Assembly: GCA_019240015.1 (NCBI GenBank)
Contig: JAFAZB010000014.1
Location: forward strand, 1-14,328
DNA length: 14,328 bases
Direction of reading: 5' to 3'
Source of the DNA: Solirubrobacterales bacterium
Lineage (GTDB): Bacteria > Actinomycetota > Thermoleophilia > Solirubrobacterales > Solirubrobacteraceae
The notes beneath the pieces were generated by a model. That model made no database searches. It saw only the letters and a program-made list of their open reading frames with translations, and was not told where the DNA came from. A program made the position numbers and the translations under genes. Shown here piece by piece: positions 6,955 through 13,255 of the stretch (positions are counted from its first letter, which is position 1; the number at the start of each line of letters is the position of its first letter).

Positions 6955-7712
6955 GCGCGCTCCAGACGGAGGCCGCTCGGCTCGCGGAGCTGATCAGGGG
7001 CGCCGAGTCGGTCGTCGCGCTGACCGGGGCAGGCATCTCGGTGCCCTCCGGGATCCCCGACTTTCGCTCACCCGGCACCGGCCTGTGGGCGAACGTCAAC
7101 CCGATGGAGGTCGCCCATATCGACGTCTTCCGCCGCGATCCCGAGCGCTTCTGGCGCTTCTACGGCGAGCGCTTCCAGGCGCTGGAGCGCAAAGCGCCGA
7201 ACCCGGCGCACGAAGCGCTGGCCAAGCTGGAGCGCGCCGGGTTACTCGACGCGGTGATCACCCAGAACATCGACCGGCTGCACGCCCGTGCGGGCTCCCG
7301 CCGGCTGGTCGAGGTGCACGGCACGATCGACCACTCCTCGTGCCTGCGCTGCCGCGCGCGCTATCCGCTCGCGGTGGTGCGCGCCCGCCAGCTGACCGAC
7401 GCCGGCGGCGTGCCGCGCTGCGACTGTGGCTCGGCGCTCAAGCCCGACGTGGTCTTGTTCGGCGAGTACCTGCCGCCGGAGGCGATCACGCAAGCCGAGC
7501 AGCTGGCCCAGGCGGCCGACCTGATGCTGTGCATCGGCTCCTCGCTCGAGGTGTACCCGGTCGCCGAGCTGCCCGCGCTGACGCTCGGGGCCGGCGGCAG
7601 GATCGCGATCCTCACCCGGGGGTCCACGCCCTACGACGCGCGCGCGACGGTGCGCTGCGGCGGCGACGTCGTGCAGGAGCTGGGAGCGGTGCTGGCGGCG
7701 CTGGGGATCTAG
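6951..7712 (+). CDS. Sir2-family NAD-dependent protein deacylase (sirtuin)
   Basis: This 253-residue sirtuin removes acyl groups from lysines, consuming NAD. Motifs in order: LTGAGISVPSGIPDFRSPGTGLW (NAD site, about 24-46), TQNIDRLH (104-111), the catalytic His123 in EVHGT, a zinc site, then KPDVVLFGE (164-172) and CIGSSLEVYPVAELP (194-208). The zinc site is C131-x2-C134 with C157-x-C159, so the second pair is CxC and not the usual CxxC. The GTG start overlaps the hydratase stop by 4 bp (GTGA), which ties it to the acyl-CoA operon. Bacterial CobB-type sirtuins activate acyl-CoA synthetases and other acyl-CoA enzymes by deacylation, so regulation of this pathway is a reasonable inference. No Ala-Tyr-Arg desuccinylase signature is evident. 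Confidence 0.95.
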   Translation: MSALQTEAARLAELIRGAESVVALTGAGISVPSGIPDFRSPGTGLWANVNPMEVAHIDVFRRDPERFWRFYGERFQALERKAPNPAHEALAKLERAGLLDAVITQNIDRLHARAGSRRLVEVHGTIDHSSCLRCRARYPLAVVRARQLTDAGGVPRCDCGSALKPDVVLFGEYLPPEAITQAEQLAQAADLMLCIGSSLEVYPVAELPALTLGAGGRIAILTRGSTPYDARATVRCGGDVVQELGAVLAALGI

Positions 7713-7813
7713 CGGCCGGCTGCCTCGCCACGCGCGGATCATCAAGATCTCCCAACCGTCCCGCTCCTTCGCGGGGTGTACGCAAACATCGCCGCGGGGT
7801 AGATCCGAGGTGA

Positions 7814-7844
7814 CACACGTCCGGTGGAGCGTGCGCCGTGTGTG
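7814..7844 (+). terminator. Possible terminator after the sirtuin gene
   Basis: ACACACG (7814-7820) can pair with CGTGTGT (7838-7844) across a 17-nt loop and is followed by the T-rich GAAGTTTTGATGGTTT. This is the only AT-rich patch in the 202-bp gap between the convergent sirtuin and the unrecognised leftward gene. A second weak hairpin, GTCGAG/CTCGAC, lies at 7864-7883. The stem is only 7 bp, so the call is tentative. Confidence 0.35.
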
Positions 7845-7914
7845 AAGTTTTGATGGTTTCGCGGTCGAGCGGCCCCCCTCGACGGCCGCGTGTGCGGGTG
7901 CTCCCCCGGCGGCC

Positions 7915-8745
7915 TCAGCGCTGCGCGGCCACCGCCCGGGCGCGCAGCGCCGCCTCGAGCCGGGCCACCGCCCCGGCCACCGCCTCCGCCTGAGCCTCGC
8001 TGAGCGGGCCTGCGAGCGCCGCCCGGGCTGCGTCGGCCACGGCTCCACGGCGCGCTCGGAGCTCTTCGAGGCGCTGCGCGAGCGCGGCCGCGGTCGGGTC
8101 TCGCGGCAGCTCCGCGAGCGCGGCCTCGAGTGCCGCGCTCGCCTGGAGCGCGGCCTCGCGCCGGCGCCCATGGTCCAGATCGAGCCGCGCGCGCAAGCTC
8201 AGCTCCTCGCACGCCAGCGCGTCGGCGCGGCCACCGAGCACCGCGGCCAGGCGCGCCTGGGGCTCGAGCACGCGGGAACGTCGCTGCCGGGGGGCGGCGC
8301 TGGGGAGCTCGCGGGCCGCGGTCCAGTGACCGTCGGCCACCTCCTCGCCGGCGCCGAAGCCGAGCCGCGCGACCAGCGTCTGCCAGCGCCCCACCGGCTG
8401 CAGATAGGGGTCGGCGGTCGCGAGGCGGAAAGCGTGCAAGGCACGGTTCAGCACCAGGAGCCCGTCGCGCAGCTCGGGTTCGCCGGCGCCGGTCAGCCAT
8501 GCGCGGGCCTGCTCGATGCTCGCCAGCGGCTCGCCGGCGTCGATCACGGTGGCGCGGCCGGTGGCCACCGGAGTGGGGTGCGGGCCGGGCGGTGCCTGGC
8601 GGGGTCGGCGCCGCGACGGCAGCCGGCGGCGCTCCGGCGCGCCAAGCGTGGCGAGCACCAGCACGTGCGCGGGGGCCGCGGCGGGGGCGTCCCCGGGCCG
8701 GCGCAGGAGGTAGCGCCCATCGGGAGGACCGAGCGGCCACGGCAA
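7915..8745 (-). CDS. Unrecognised protein downstream of the transglycosylase; start uncertain
   Basis: This frame of about 276 residues has strong third-position G/C bias and a natural amino-acid composition, so it is very probably real, but I do not recognise a named family. The N-terminal part looks like a small beta domain (WPLGPPDGRYLLR, AHVLVLATLGAPERRRL). The middle has a well-formed helical core (LRDGLLVLNRALHAFRLATA, PYLQPVGRWQTLVARLGFG, GEEVADGHWTAARELP). The C-terminal 110 residues are Ala/Arg/Glu-rich helices, possibly coiled coil. No signal peptide or membrane segment is seen. The only conventional start is TTG at 8745. The open frame continues upstream with plausible protein (LFRFAQIELPWPLG), which suggests a start nearer 8769-8787 on a rare CTG codon, close to the preceding stop at 8795. 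It is probably cotranscribed with the transglycosylase. Confidence 0.72.
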   Translation of the reverse strand: MPWPLGPPDGRYLLRRPGDAPAAAPAHVLVLATLGAPERRRLPSRRRPRQAPPGPHPTPVATGRATVIDAGEPLASIEQARAWLTGAGEPELRDGLLVLNRALHAFRLATADPYLQPVGRWQTLVARLGFGAGEEVADGHWTAARELPSAAPRQRRSRVLEPQARLAAVLGGRADALACEELSLRARLDLDHGRRREAALQASAALEAALAELPRDPTAAALAQRLEELRARRGAVADAARAALAGPLSEAQAEAVAGAVARLEAALRARAVAAQR

Positions 8746-8794
8746 CTCGATCTGCGCGAAGCGAAACAGGGGTGCCGGGGCGCTCAGGCGGGCC

Positions 8795-11230
8795 TCAGTG
8801 GCCCGAGCGGATCGCGTACTTGCTCGGCGCGATCGGGACCACCGGCTCGGGGATCTGGCTGATGCGGTTGATCAGCTGCACCCACTGCCCCGGCTGCAGG
8901 ATGCTCTTGACCTCCGAGGACAGCTTGCTGTTGCTCCCGAACAGCGGCGTGAAGGTGACCTGGATCCGGTTGGCGTGGTCGGGCAGCGAGAGGGTGTTGG
9001 TCTGACCCTTGTAGGTCATCGTGCTGATGATCTGGTCGGGCTTCATCGCGCCCTGGAGCGTCAGCAGCCGGCGGATCGTGATGTCCGTGACCGAGCCGGG
9101 GCCCTGGTGACCCTGGATCGGGATGTTGTTGATCTTGGAGATGTCGACGCTCGAGCCGCTGGCCCCCGCGGCGTCGGTGCCGGTCTGGCCGGTGAGCGTG
9201 TGGCCGCACTCGAGCCCGGAGACGTCGGGGTCGAGCCCGGAGGCGGACAGGAACTCGATCGTGGCCAGCACCCGGCGGTCGATCAGGCCGGCCTGGATGT
9301 CGCGACGCCCGCAGGTGTAGATCTGGACGTGGGGATCCTGGAGCACGCGGATGGTGAGCTGTTCCTTGCTCATCAGCAGCACCTGGCCGACGCTGGGGTT
9401 CTTGGCGCCGGGGCCGAAGAACGGGTCGACGCCCGCGGCCCGGTAGACGGCGGTCGCCTCGAGCAGCTTCCAGCCGTCAAGGATCGGCTTGGGGTCGATC
9501 TGGGGTGCGTTCTTGCCGGCCGGCTGGATCATGAAGTAGAGGTGGGAGGCGAGGTTCGGAGTGGAGGGGCCGATCCTGCCGAGGATCGTGCCCGCGACCA
9601 CGATCGCGCCGGCCTTCAGTGGCTGCAGGGTGTACTCGTTGCGGCCGAGGTGCAGCACGTCGGAGAAGTAGTTCTGGAAGCTGCTGATCTGGGCGGTGGC
9701 GTTCTGGAGCTGGAGTGCTCCGCCGGCCGCGTATGAGTTGGGCCGGGAGGGGTCGGCGAACAGCCGCTCCTTGACCAGCGGCGTGGCGACCGGTTGGGGC
9801 GCATTCGCGCTCTGGGTCGTCTCGGGCAGCGTGATCTTGGCGCCGGCGTGCTTTGCCTTGGCGGGGCTCGGGACGGGCGGCGCCTGCTGGGAGCCGGCGG
9901 TCGCCGGCGCGGTGGGCGAACGGACCGGCGGCGCCGAGAGCTCCTTGGCGATCTCGGCGGCCGTGACCTTGACCGGCTTCGGCACGGGGTAGAGCTTCGG
10001 AATCGAGCCCAGCTCGGCGTAGGTGTAGATGTTGCCGGTGGAGTCCTGGAGCTCGAGGTAGCGCCCCAGCTTGGGGCTCTGCCCGACCTTGACCACCTTG
10101 CCGTCGTTGACGGCGATCACCGGCGCACCCTGCTTGGCGAAGATCGTCACGCCCTTGGCGTTCGGATCGGACTCGATCGGGATCGCCGCGTTCGATCCCT
10201 TCACTCGGTGCGTCGCCAGCTGCTGGACCGCGCTGTCGGCGTACTTGGCCGGCGCCGCGACCGGGAAGTGGCCCTCGACCAGCCCGGTCAGCGCTCCGAT
10301 CAGCGCGTCCGGCATACCTCCGATCAGCTTCGCGCGCAGCAGCACGGACTGCACGTACCAGGTCGCGTGGTTGTAAGCGAAGATCGCCTGGGAGAGATTC
10401 TGCGAGGCGCCCGCCGCGTGCAGGTACCTGGCCGCGGCGAAGATCGCGTCGACCGGGTTGTAGGGATCGGCATAACCGGAGTTGGTCTCATCGACTCCGT
10501 ATGCCTTCCAGGTCGAGGGCAGGAACTGCATCCAGCCCACCGCCCCTGCGGAGGAGGTCGACAGGTTGCGACCGTAGTCGGACTCGATCTCGTTGATCGC
10601 CGCGAGCACTTGCCAGGGGACGTCGTACTGGATCCCAGCCGCCTGGTAGATCGGCAGCAGGAACGGGGGGATCCGGAAGCTGTCGATGAAGAAGTTGGGG
10701 ACGCCGATCGGCGCGGCGCCGGGGAGCGAGAGCGAGAAGCTCGGATTCGAGGCCGAGGGCACGCCCTTGCCGGTCGGGAGGTTGCTCGCCGGATTTGTCG
10801 GCTTGCCCGTCGGGCTGCCCAGGCTCGGCGTCGGAGTCTGCTTGTGGGTCGAGGGCGGTTGGAGCTTGGCCCCCGTCGGGCGAGGGGTGGTCGAGGTGGT
10901 GCGCGTGGCGGAGGTGGAGTGTGTAGCCGAGCTAGAGGGTGAAGTTGAGGTGGAGGCTGAGGGTGACGCGCTCGAGCTGGTGCTGCTGCTCGGGCCGACC
11001 AGGCTCGACCCCGGCGAGCTCGCCGCCGGGGTACACGTCTGCGCGATCACCGTCCCCACGGTTATCGCGGTTCCGGCCGGCACGGTCAGCGTCTCGGTCG
11101 AGCCGTCGAGCAGCCGCACGGTCACCGTGCACGTCGCCGCGGAGGCGACGGGCAAAGCCGCGATCGCAAGCGTCGCGAGCAGTGTGCTCGCGACGAGGAC
11201 CGCGACGCCAAGCTTCCGGCTCCTCAACAC
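8795..11230 (-). CDS. Secreted lytic transglycosylase with degenerate M23-like region
   Basis: This 811-residue exported cell-wall protein has a signal peptide at about 1-31 (basic MLRSRK, hydrophobic core, VASA/A cleavage). A small domain with Cys34 and Cys66 follows, then a Ser/Thr/Pro-rich wall-spanning linker (about 68-165). The transglycosylase domain (about 195-300) has LAAINEIESDYGRN, probable catalytic Glu216, SAGAVGWMQFLPSTW, YNPVDAIFAAARYL and IFAYNHATWYV. These are GH23/MltB-type features that cleave peptidoglycan with 1,6-anhydro ends. Residues about 358-410 (GVTIFAKQGAPVIAVNDGKV) and 533-580 (LKAGAIVVAGTILGRIG, ASHLYFMIQPAG) resemble the two halves of an M23 peptidase, but HxxxD is missing and HxH reads HLY. 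A Pro/Ala-rich insert separates the halves. The C-terminal 200 residues are unassigned. The start is GTG at 11230 with GGAGGAG 10 bases upstream. Confidence 0.9.
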   Translation of the reverse strand: MLRSRKLGVAVLVASTLLATLAIAALPVASAATCTVTVRLLDGSTETLTVPAGTAITVGTVIAQTCTPAASSPGSSLVGPSSSTSSSASPSASTSTSPSSSATHSTSATRTTSTTPRPTGAKLQPPSTHKQTPTPSLGSPTGKPTNPASNLPTGKGVPSASNPSFSLSLPGAAPIGVPNFFIDSFRIPPFLLPIYQAAGIQYDVPWQVLAAINEIESDYGRNLSTSSAGAVGWMQFLPSTWKAYGVDETNSGYADPYNPVDAIFAAARYLHAAGASQNLSQAIFAYNHATWYVQSVLLRAKLIGGMPDALIGALTGLVEGHFPVAAPAKYADSAVQQLATHRVKGSNAAIPIESDPNAKGVTIFAKQGAPVIAVNDGKVVKVGQSPKLGRYLELQDSTGNIYTYAELGSIPKLYPVPKPVKVTAAEIAKELSAPPVRSPTAPATAGSQQAPPVPSPAKAKHAGAKITLPETTQSANAPQPVATPLVKERLFADPSRPNSYAAGGALQLQNATAQISSFQNYFSDVLHLGRNEYTLQPLKAGAIVVAGTILGRIGPSTPNLASHLYFMIQPAGKNAPQIDPKPILDGWKLLEATAVYRAAGVDPFFGPGAKNPSVGQVLLMSKEQLTIRVLQDPHVQIYTCGRRDIQAGLIDRRVLATIEFLSASGLDPDVSGLECGHTLTGQTGTDAAGASGSSVDISKINNIPIQGHQGPGSVTDITIRRLLTLQGAMKPDQIISTMTYKGQTNTLSLPDHANRIQVTFTPLFGSNSKLSSEVKSILQPGQWVQLINRISQIPEPVVPIAPSKYAIRSGH

Positions 11231-11265
11231 TGTCCGTTTACTCCTCCTGCCATGGCACGTGCGCA

Positions 11266-11345
11266 GAGGCCAGCGTTTCCAAACGCACGGGGCCTCGCCA
11301 GGAAGCTACTGGCTGGCGGAAGGGTTTTCAACGCGGAACCGTGCG
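11266..11345 (-). promoter_or_regulatory. Structured 5' leader of the transglycosylase gene with alternative stems
   Basis: One strong hairpin spans 11266-11296: GAGGCC (11266-11271) pairs with GGCCTC (11291-11296) and GCGTTT (11273-11278) with AAACGC (11281-11286). A competing stem pairs CGCACGG (11284-11290) with CCGTGCG (11339-11345) and encloses CGCCAG (11296-11301)/CTGGCG (11313-11318). The two structures share bases 11284-11290 and cannot coexist. The region lies 36-115 nt upstream of the GTG on the leftward transcript. This is a switch-like architecture. I could not match it to a known riboswitch class. Confidence 0.4.
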
Positions 11346-11427
11346 CGCTCCAAGGCGCCGTCCGGGCCTCGCGGCTGGCTCGCTACAGTGGCTGCGCTGA
11401 GTCCGCCGAGAGACCGGGAGCTGACCA

Positions 11428-11829
11428 ATGAGCGAAGACGGAGGCCTGCGGGAGCGGGTGACACGCCAGGGTGAGGAGGCGATCGGCAAGCTCGCCCAGG
11501 AGCTGCTGGAGAATCCCATGGTGAGCGGGGCACTCGCGAAAGCGTTCGAGACGCGCGAGCGGGCGATGCGCGCGCAAGAAGTCGCGATGGGGGCGCTCAA
11601 TCTGCCATCGGGGAGCGATCTGGAGCGTCTCACCCGCCGGCTGCGGAGCGTCTCCCAGCGGCTGGAGGGGATCGAGGACGCGCTCGACCGGCTCGAGCAG
11701 CGGATCGAGGGCCTCGTGTCCTCGGCCTCGGTGGGCGAGCGGCTCGAAGGGATCGAGGCCACGCTGGAGCGGCTTCAGTCGGCGCTCGAGCGACTTGAGC
11801 CCGCGCCGGCGGCCCGCGCCGAGCGCTGA
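11428..11829 (+). CDS. Coiled-coil protein, phasin-like
   Basis: This 133-residue soluble, highly charged protein has no membrane segment. Residues about 5-50 form a helix with KLAQELLENPMVSGALAKAF. A short break NLPSGSD at about 58-64 is followed by two heptad-rich stretches (LERLTRRLRSVSQRLEGIEDALDRLEQRIEGL and ERLEGIEATLERLQSALERLE) that should form a coiled coil. The second repeats the RLEGIE.LERL pattern of the first, suggesting internal duplication. The NLPSxxDLERL hinge followed by a coiled coil resembles PhaF/PhaI-type phasins and related granule-surface or membrane-associated small proteins. That link is a pattern resemblance only. The ATG is preceded by GGGAG with a 7-base spacer, and a TACAGT box at 11384-11389 could be its -10. 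The last 55 bp overlap the convergent nucleoside phosphorylase gene. Confidence 0.8.
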   Translation: MSEDGGLRERVTRQGEEAIGKLAQELLENPMVSGALAKAFETRERAMRAQEVAMGALNLPSGSDLERLTRRLRSVSQRLEGIEDALDRLEQRIEGLVSSASVGERLEGIEATLERLQSALERLEPAPAARAER

Positions 11830-12551
11830 CCGACGGCCTGCGCCGGCGCCGGCGCTCGGCCGGCCAGCGCCCGGGCCGCGATCTCCCCGAGCCTGTGCTC
11901 GGCGTCCTCGAGCGCGGCCTGGCCGATCCGCTCGCGCGCCGGACGCAACAGGTCAGAGACGATCAGGATCGAGCCCGCCTGTAGGCGGCGCCGAGCCGCC
12001 AACGCGAACAGCGTCGCGGTCTCCATCTCGACCGCCACCGCCCCGGCCTCGAGCCACCGCCGCTCGCGATCCTCGCGCTCGTCGTAGAACAGATCGGTCG
12101 AGGCGACGACGCCTCGGTGGACGATCCCGTCGGCTGCGCGAGCCAGCTCCGCGAGCAGCTCCGGGCTCGCCAGCGCTCGGTCGCCGGCGCCCAGTGCGCG
12201 GCTGGTGCCGTCGTCGCAGATCGCCTCGCTCGCCACCAGCAGCTCGCCCAGCGCGAGCGACCCGGCGAGCGCGCCGCAGGTGCCGACGCGCAGCAGACTG
12301 CGCGCACCGAGCTCGGCCAGCTCCGCGATCACGATCGCCGCGCTCGGACCGCCCATCCCCGTGCTCTGGATCGTCAGCGGCTCGCCGTCCGGCGCCGTCC
12401 CCGTATAGCCCCACAGCCCGCGGTTGTGGTTGAACATCTGCGGTGCGCTCAGCAGCGACTGAGCGAGGAGCAGCGCGCGTCCCGGGTCGCCCGGCAGCAG
12501 CACCCGCTCGGCGAGCGGCGCCGTCGGGTGCAGATGGATCGTGGCGGGCAC
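11775..12551 (-). CDS. Nucleoside phosphorylase (uridine/purine phosphorylase family)
   Basis: This 258-residue enzyme of the PNP/UDP phosphorylase family splits nucleosides with phosphate into base and ribose-1-phosphate. The phosphate-binding GDPGR is at 21-25, STGMGGPSAAI at 63-73 and RVGTCGAL at 88-95. The ribose-binding VEMETAT is at 174-180 with Glu175 and Glu177, and SDLL at 199-202 provides the Asp near the base. STGxGGPS and MExAT resemble uridine phosphorylases more than DeoD, but base specificity is not certain. The C-terminal tail after about 228 is Ala/Arg/Ser-rich low complexity and overlaps the convergent coiled-coil gene by 55 bp. The GTG at 12551 was chosen because the VPATIHLHPTAPLAERVLLPGDP start matches family length and a TAACCT box lies exactly 7 bp upstream, giving a leaderless mRNA. 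Longer in-frame extensions cross the divergent gene. Confidence 0.9.
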   Translation of the reverse strand: MPATIHLHPTAPLAERVLLPGDPGRALLLAQSLLSAPQMFNHNRGLWGYTGTAPDGEPLTIQSTGMGGPSAAIVIAELAELGARSLLRVGTCGALAGSLALGELLVASEAICDDGTSRALGAGDRALASPELLAELARAADGIVHRGVVASTDLFYDEREDRERRWLEAGAVAVEMETATLFALAARRRLQAGSILIVSDLLRPARERIGQAALEDAEHRLGEIAARALAGRAPAPAQAVGQRSARAAGAGSSRSSAD

Positions 12552-12558
12552 GGGGCCG

Positions 12559-12568
12559 AGGTTAGACT
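12559..12568. promoter_or_regulatory. Overlapping divergent -10 boxes of two leaderless genes
   Basis: On the + strand TAGACT (12563-12568) lies 7 bp before the ATG at 12576. On the - strand TAACCT (12564-12559) lies 7 bp before the GTG at 12551. Both fit the actinobacterial TANNNT -10 and share the two base pairs TA at 12563-12564. The start codons are only 24 bp apart and neither gene has a ribosome-binding site, so both mRNAs should be leaderless. The -35 regions would lie inside the opposite coding sequences. Confidence 0.55.
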
Positions 12569-12575
12569 GCGCTCG

Positions 12576-12995
12576 ATGGCGGGCTTCAAGTCGCCGCAGG
12601 AGTTCAGGCAGGTGATCGACCGGACGTTCACGCTGATGAGCGAGGACCCTGAGATGGGGCCGAAGCTGCGCGACGCCGACACGCCGCAGCGGTTCGAGTT
12701 CCCCGACCTCGACCTGGTGGTCAACATCCGTGCGGGCGGCGCCCAGGAGGCCAACCTGGCCTGGGAGTGGAGCGACGAGATCGACTGGGAGCCGAAGGTC
12801 AAGATGACGATGAGCTCGGAGACCGCGAACCGCTACTTCCAGGGCAAGGAGAACGTGGCGATCGCGATCGCCCGGCGCCGGATCAAGGCCGGCGGCGACG
12901 TCAAGGCGGCGCTCGCCCTGATCCCGATCACCAAGCCGCTGTTCGCACGCTACCGCGAGATGATCGGCTCCGACTACCCCCACCTGGAGGTTTGA
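12576..12995 (+). CDS. SCP2-like sterol-carrier/lipid-binding domain protein
   Basis: This 139-residue single-domain protein appears to belong to the SCP2 superfamily. The order is an N-terminal helix (SPQEFRQVIDRTFTLMSEDPEMGPKL), beta strands (RFEFPDLDLVVNIRAGG, ANLAWEWSDEIDWEPKVKMTMS), the helix SSETANRYFQGKENVAIAIARRRIKAGGDVKAAL typical of SCP2 (strand, 'F.GK.N...A...G.I...GD...AL') and a C-terminal helix. SCP2 domains bind acyl-CoAs, fatty acids or sterols in a hydrophobic tunnel; the ligand here is unknown. There is no signal peptide or membrane segment, so it is cytoplasmic. The ATG at 12576 is supported by the TAGACT box 7 bp upstream. Other frames starting farther upstream lie antisense to the phosphorylase. 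It fits the lipid/acyl-CoA theme of the window. Confidence 0.88.
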   Translation: MAGFKSPQEFRQVIDRTFTLMSEDPEMGPKLRDADTPQRFEFPDLDLVVNIRAGGAQEANLAWEWSDEIDWEPKVKMTMSSETANRYFQGKENVAIAIARRRIKAGGDVKAALALIPITKPLFARYREMIGSDYPHLEV

Positions 12996-13024
12996 GCCTG
13001 CGACGGGCGCTAAGTCGCGCATTT

Positions 13025-13050
13025 TCCGTCTGCCAGCATTGACAGACGGA
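13025..13050. repeat. Inverted repeat after the SCP2-like gene
   Basis: TCCGTCTG (13025-13032) and CAGACGGA (13043-13050) form a perfect 8-bp stem with a 10-nt loop, 30 bp after the SCP2-like stop. No T-run follows it on the + strand (ATTTT precedes it), so it is not a classical terminator. Its right arm overlaps the -35 box TTGACA, so it could be a regulator-binding site for the cyclase promoter. Confidence 0.45.
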
Positions 13051-13067
13051 GACATGGCGAGTAGACC
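13039..13067 (+). promoter_or_regulatory. Promoter for the MerR-adenylate cyclase gene
   Basis: A consensus -35 TTGACA (13039-13044) is followed after 17 bp by TAGACC (13062-13067), a moderate -10. The predicted start near 13074 gives an untranslated leader of about 180 nt before the ATG at 13256. That leader is GC-rich and has runs such as GCGCGCGCG; no known RNA element was recognised in it. This accounts for most of the 260-bp gap between the SCP2-like gene and the cyclase gene. Confidence 0.5.
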
Positions 13068-13255
13068 TAGGCGCACAAGTCAGGCAACAGGCCGGAGCGT
13101 GGGCGCGCCCCCGAGCGCGCGCGCGAGGCGCCGCCGGAAACGTGACGAGCGCCAACGGCCGACGCAGCGGGCCGTGATGCCCGCGGGCGGCGGGGCCTCG
13201 CTCTCACCGAGACCCCGTCGCCGACCGCTGCTACCGCCGTGAGGGTTGGCCCCCG

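Noticed and set aside
11231..11400. c-di-AMP (ydaO/yuaA) riboswitch in the transglycosylase leader
   Set aside because: The conserved GCCGAAUC and GACAGCUAAC segments are not present as such. Only a general structured leader can be supported.
13025..13050. Inverted repeat as an intrinsic terminator for the SCP2-like gene
   Set aside because: No T-tract follows the stem in the direction of transcription, and its right arm overlaps a consensus -35 box.
13054..13242. A 62-codon Arg-rich open frame beginning MASRPRRTSQ
   Set aside because: Its GGAG is only 2 bases from the ATG, the predicted transcript starts inside it, and the composition is that of random GC-rich sequence. A real small basic protein cannot be excluded.
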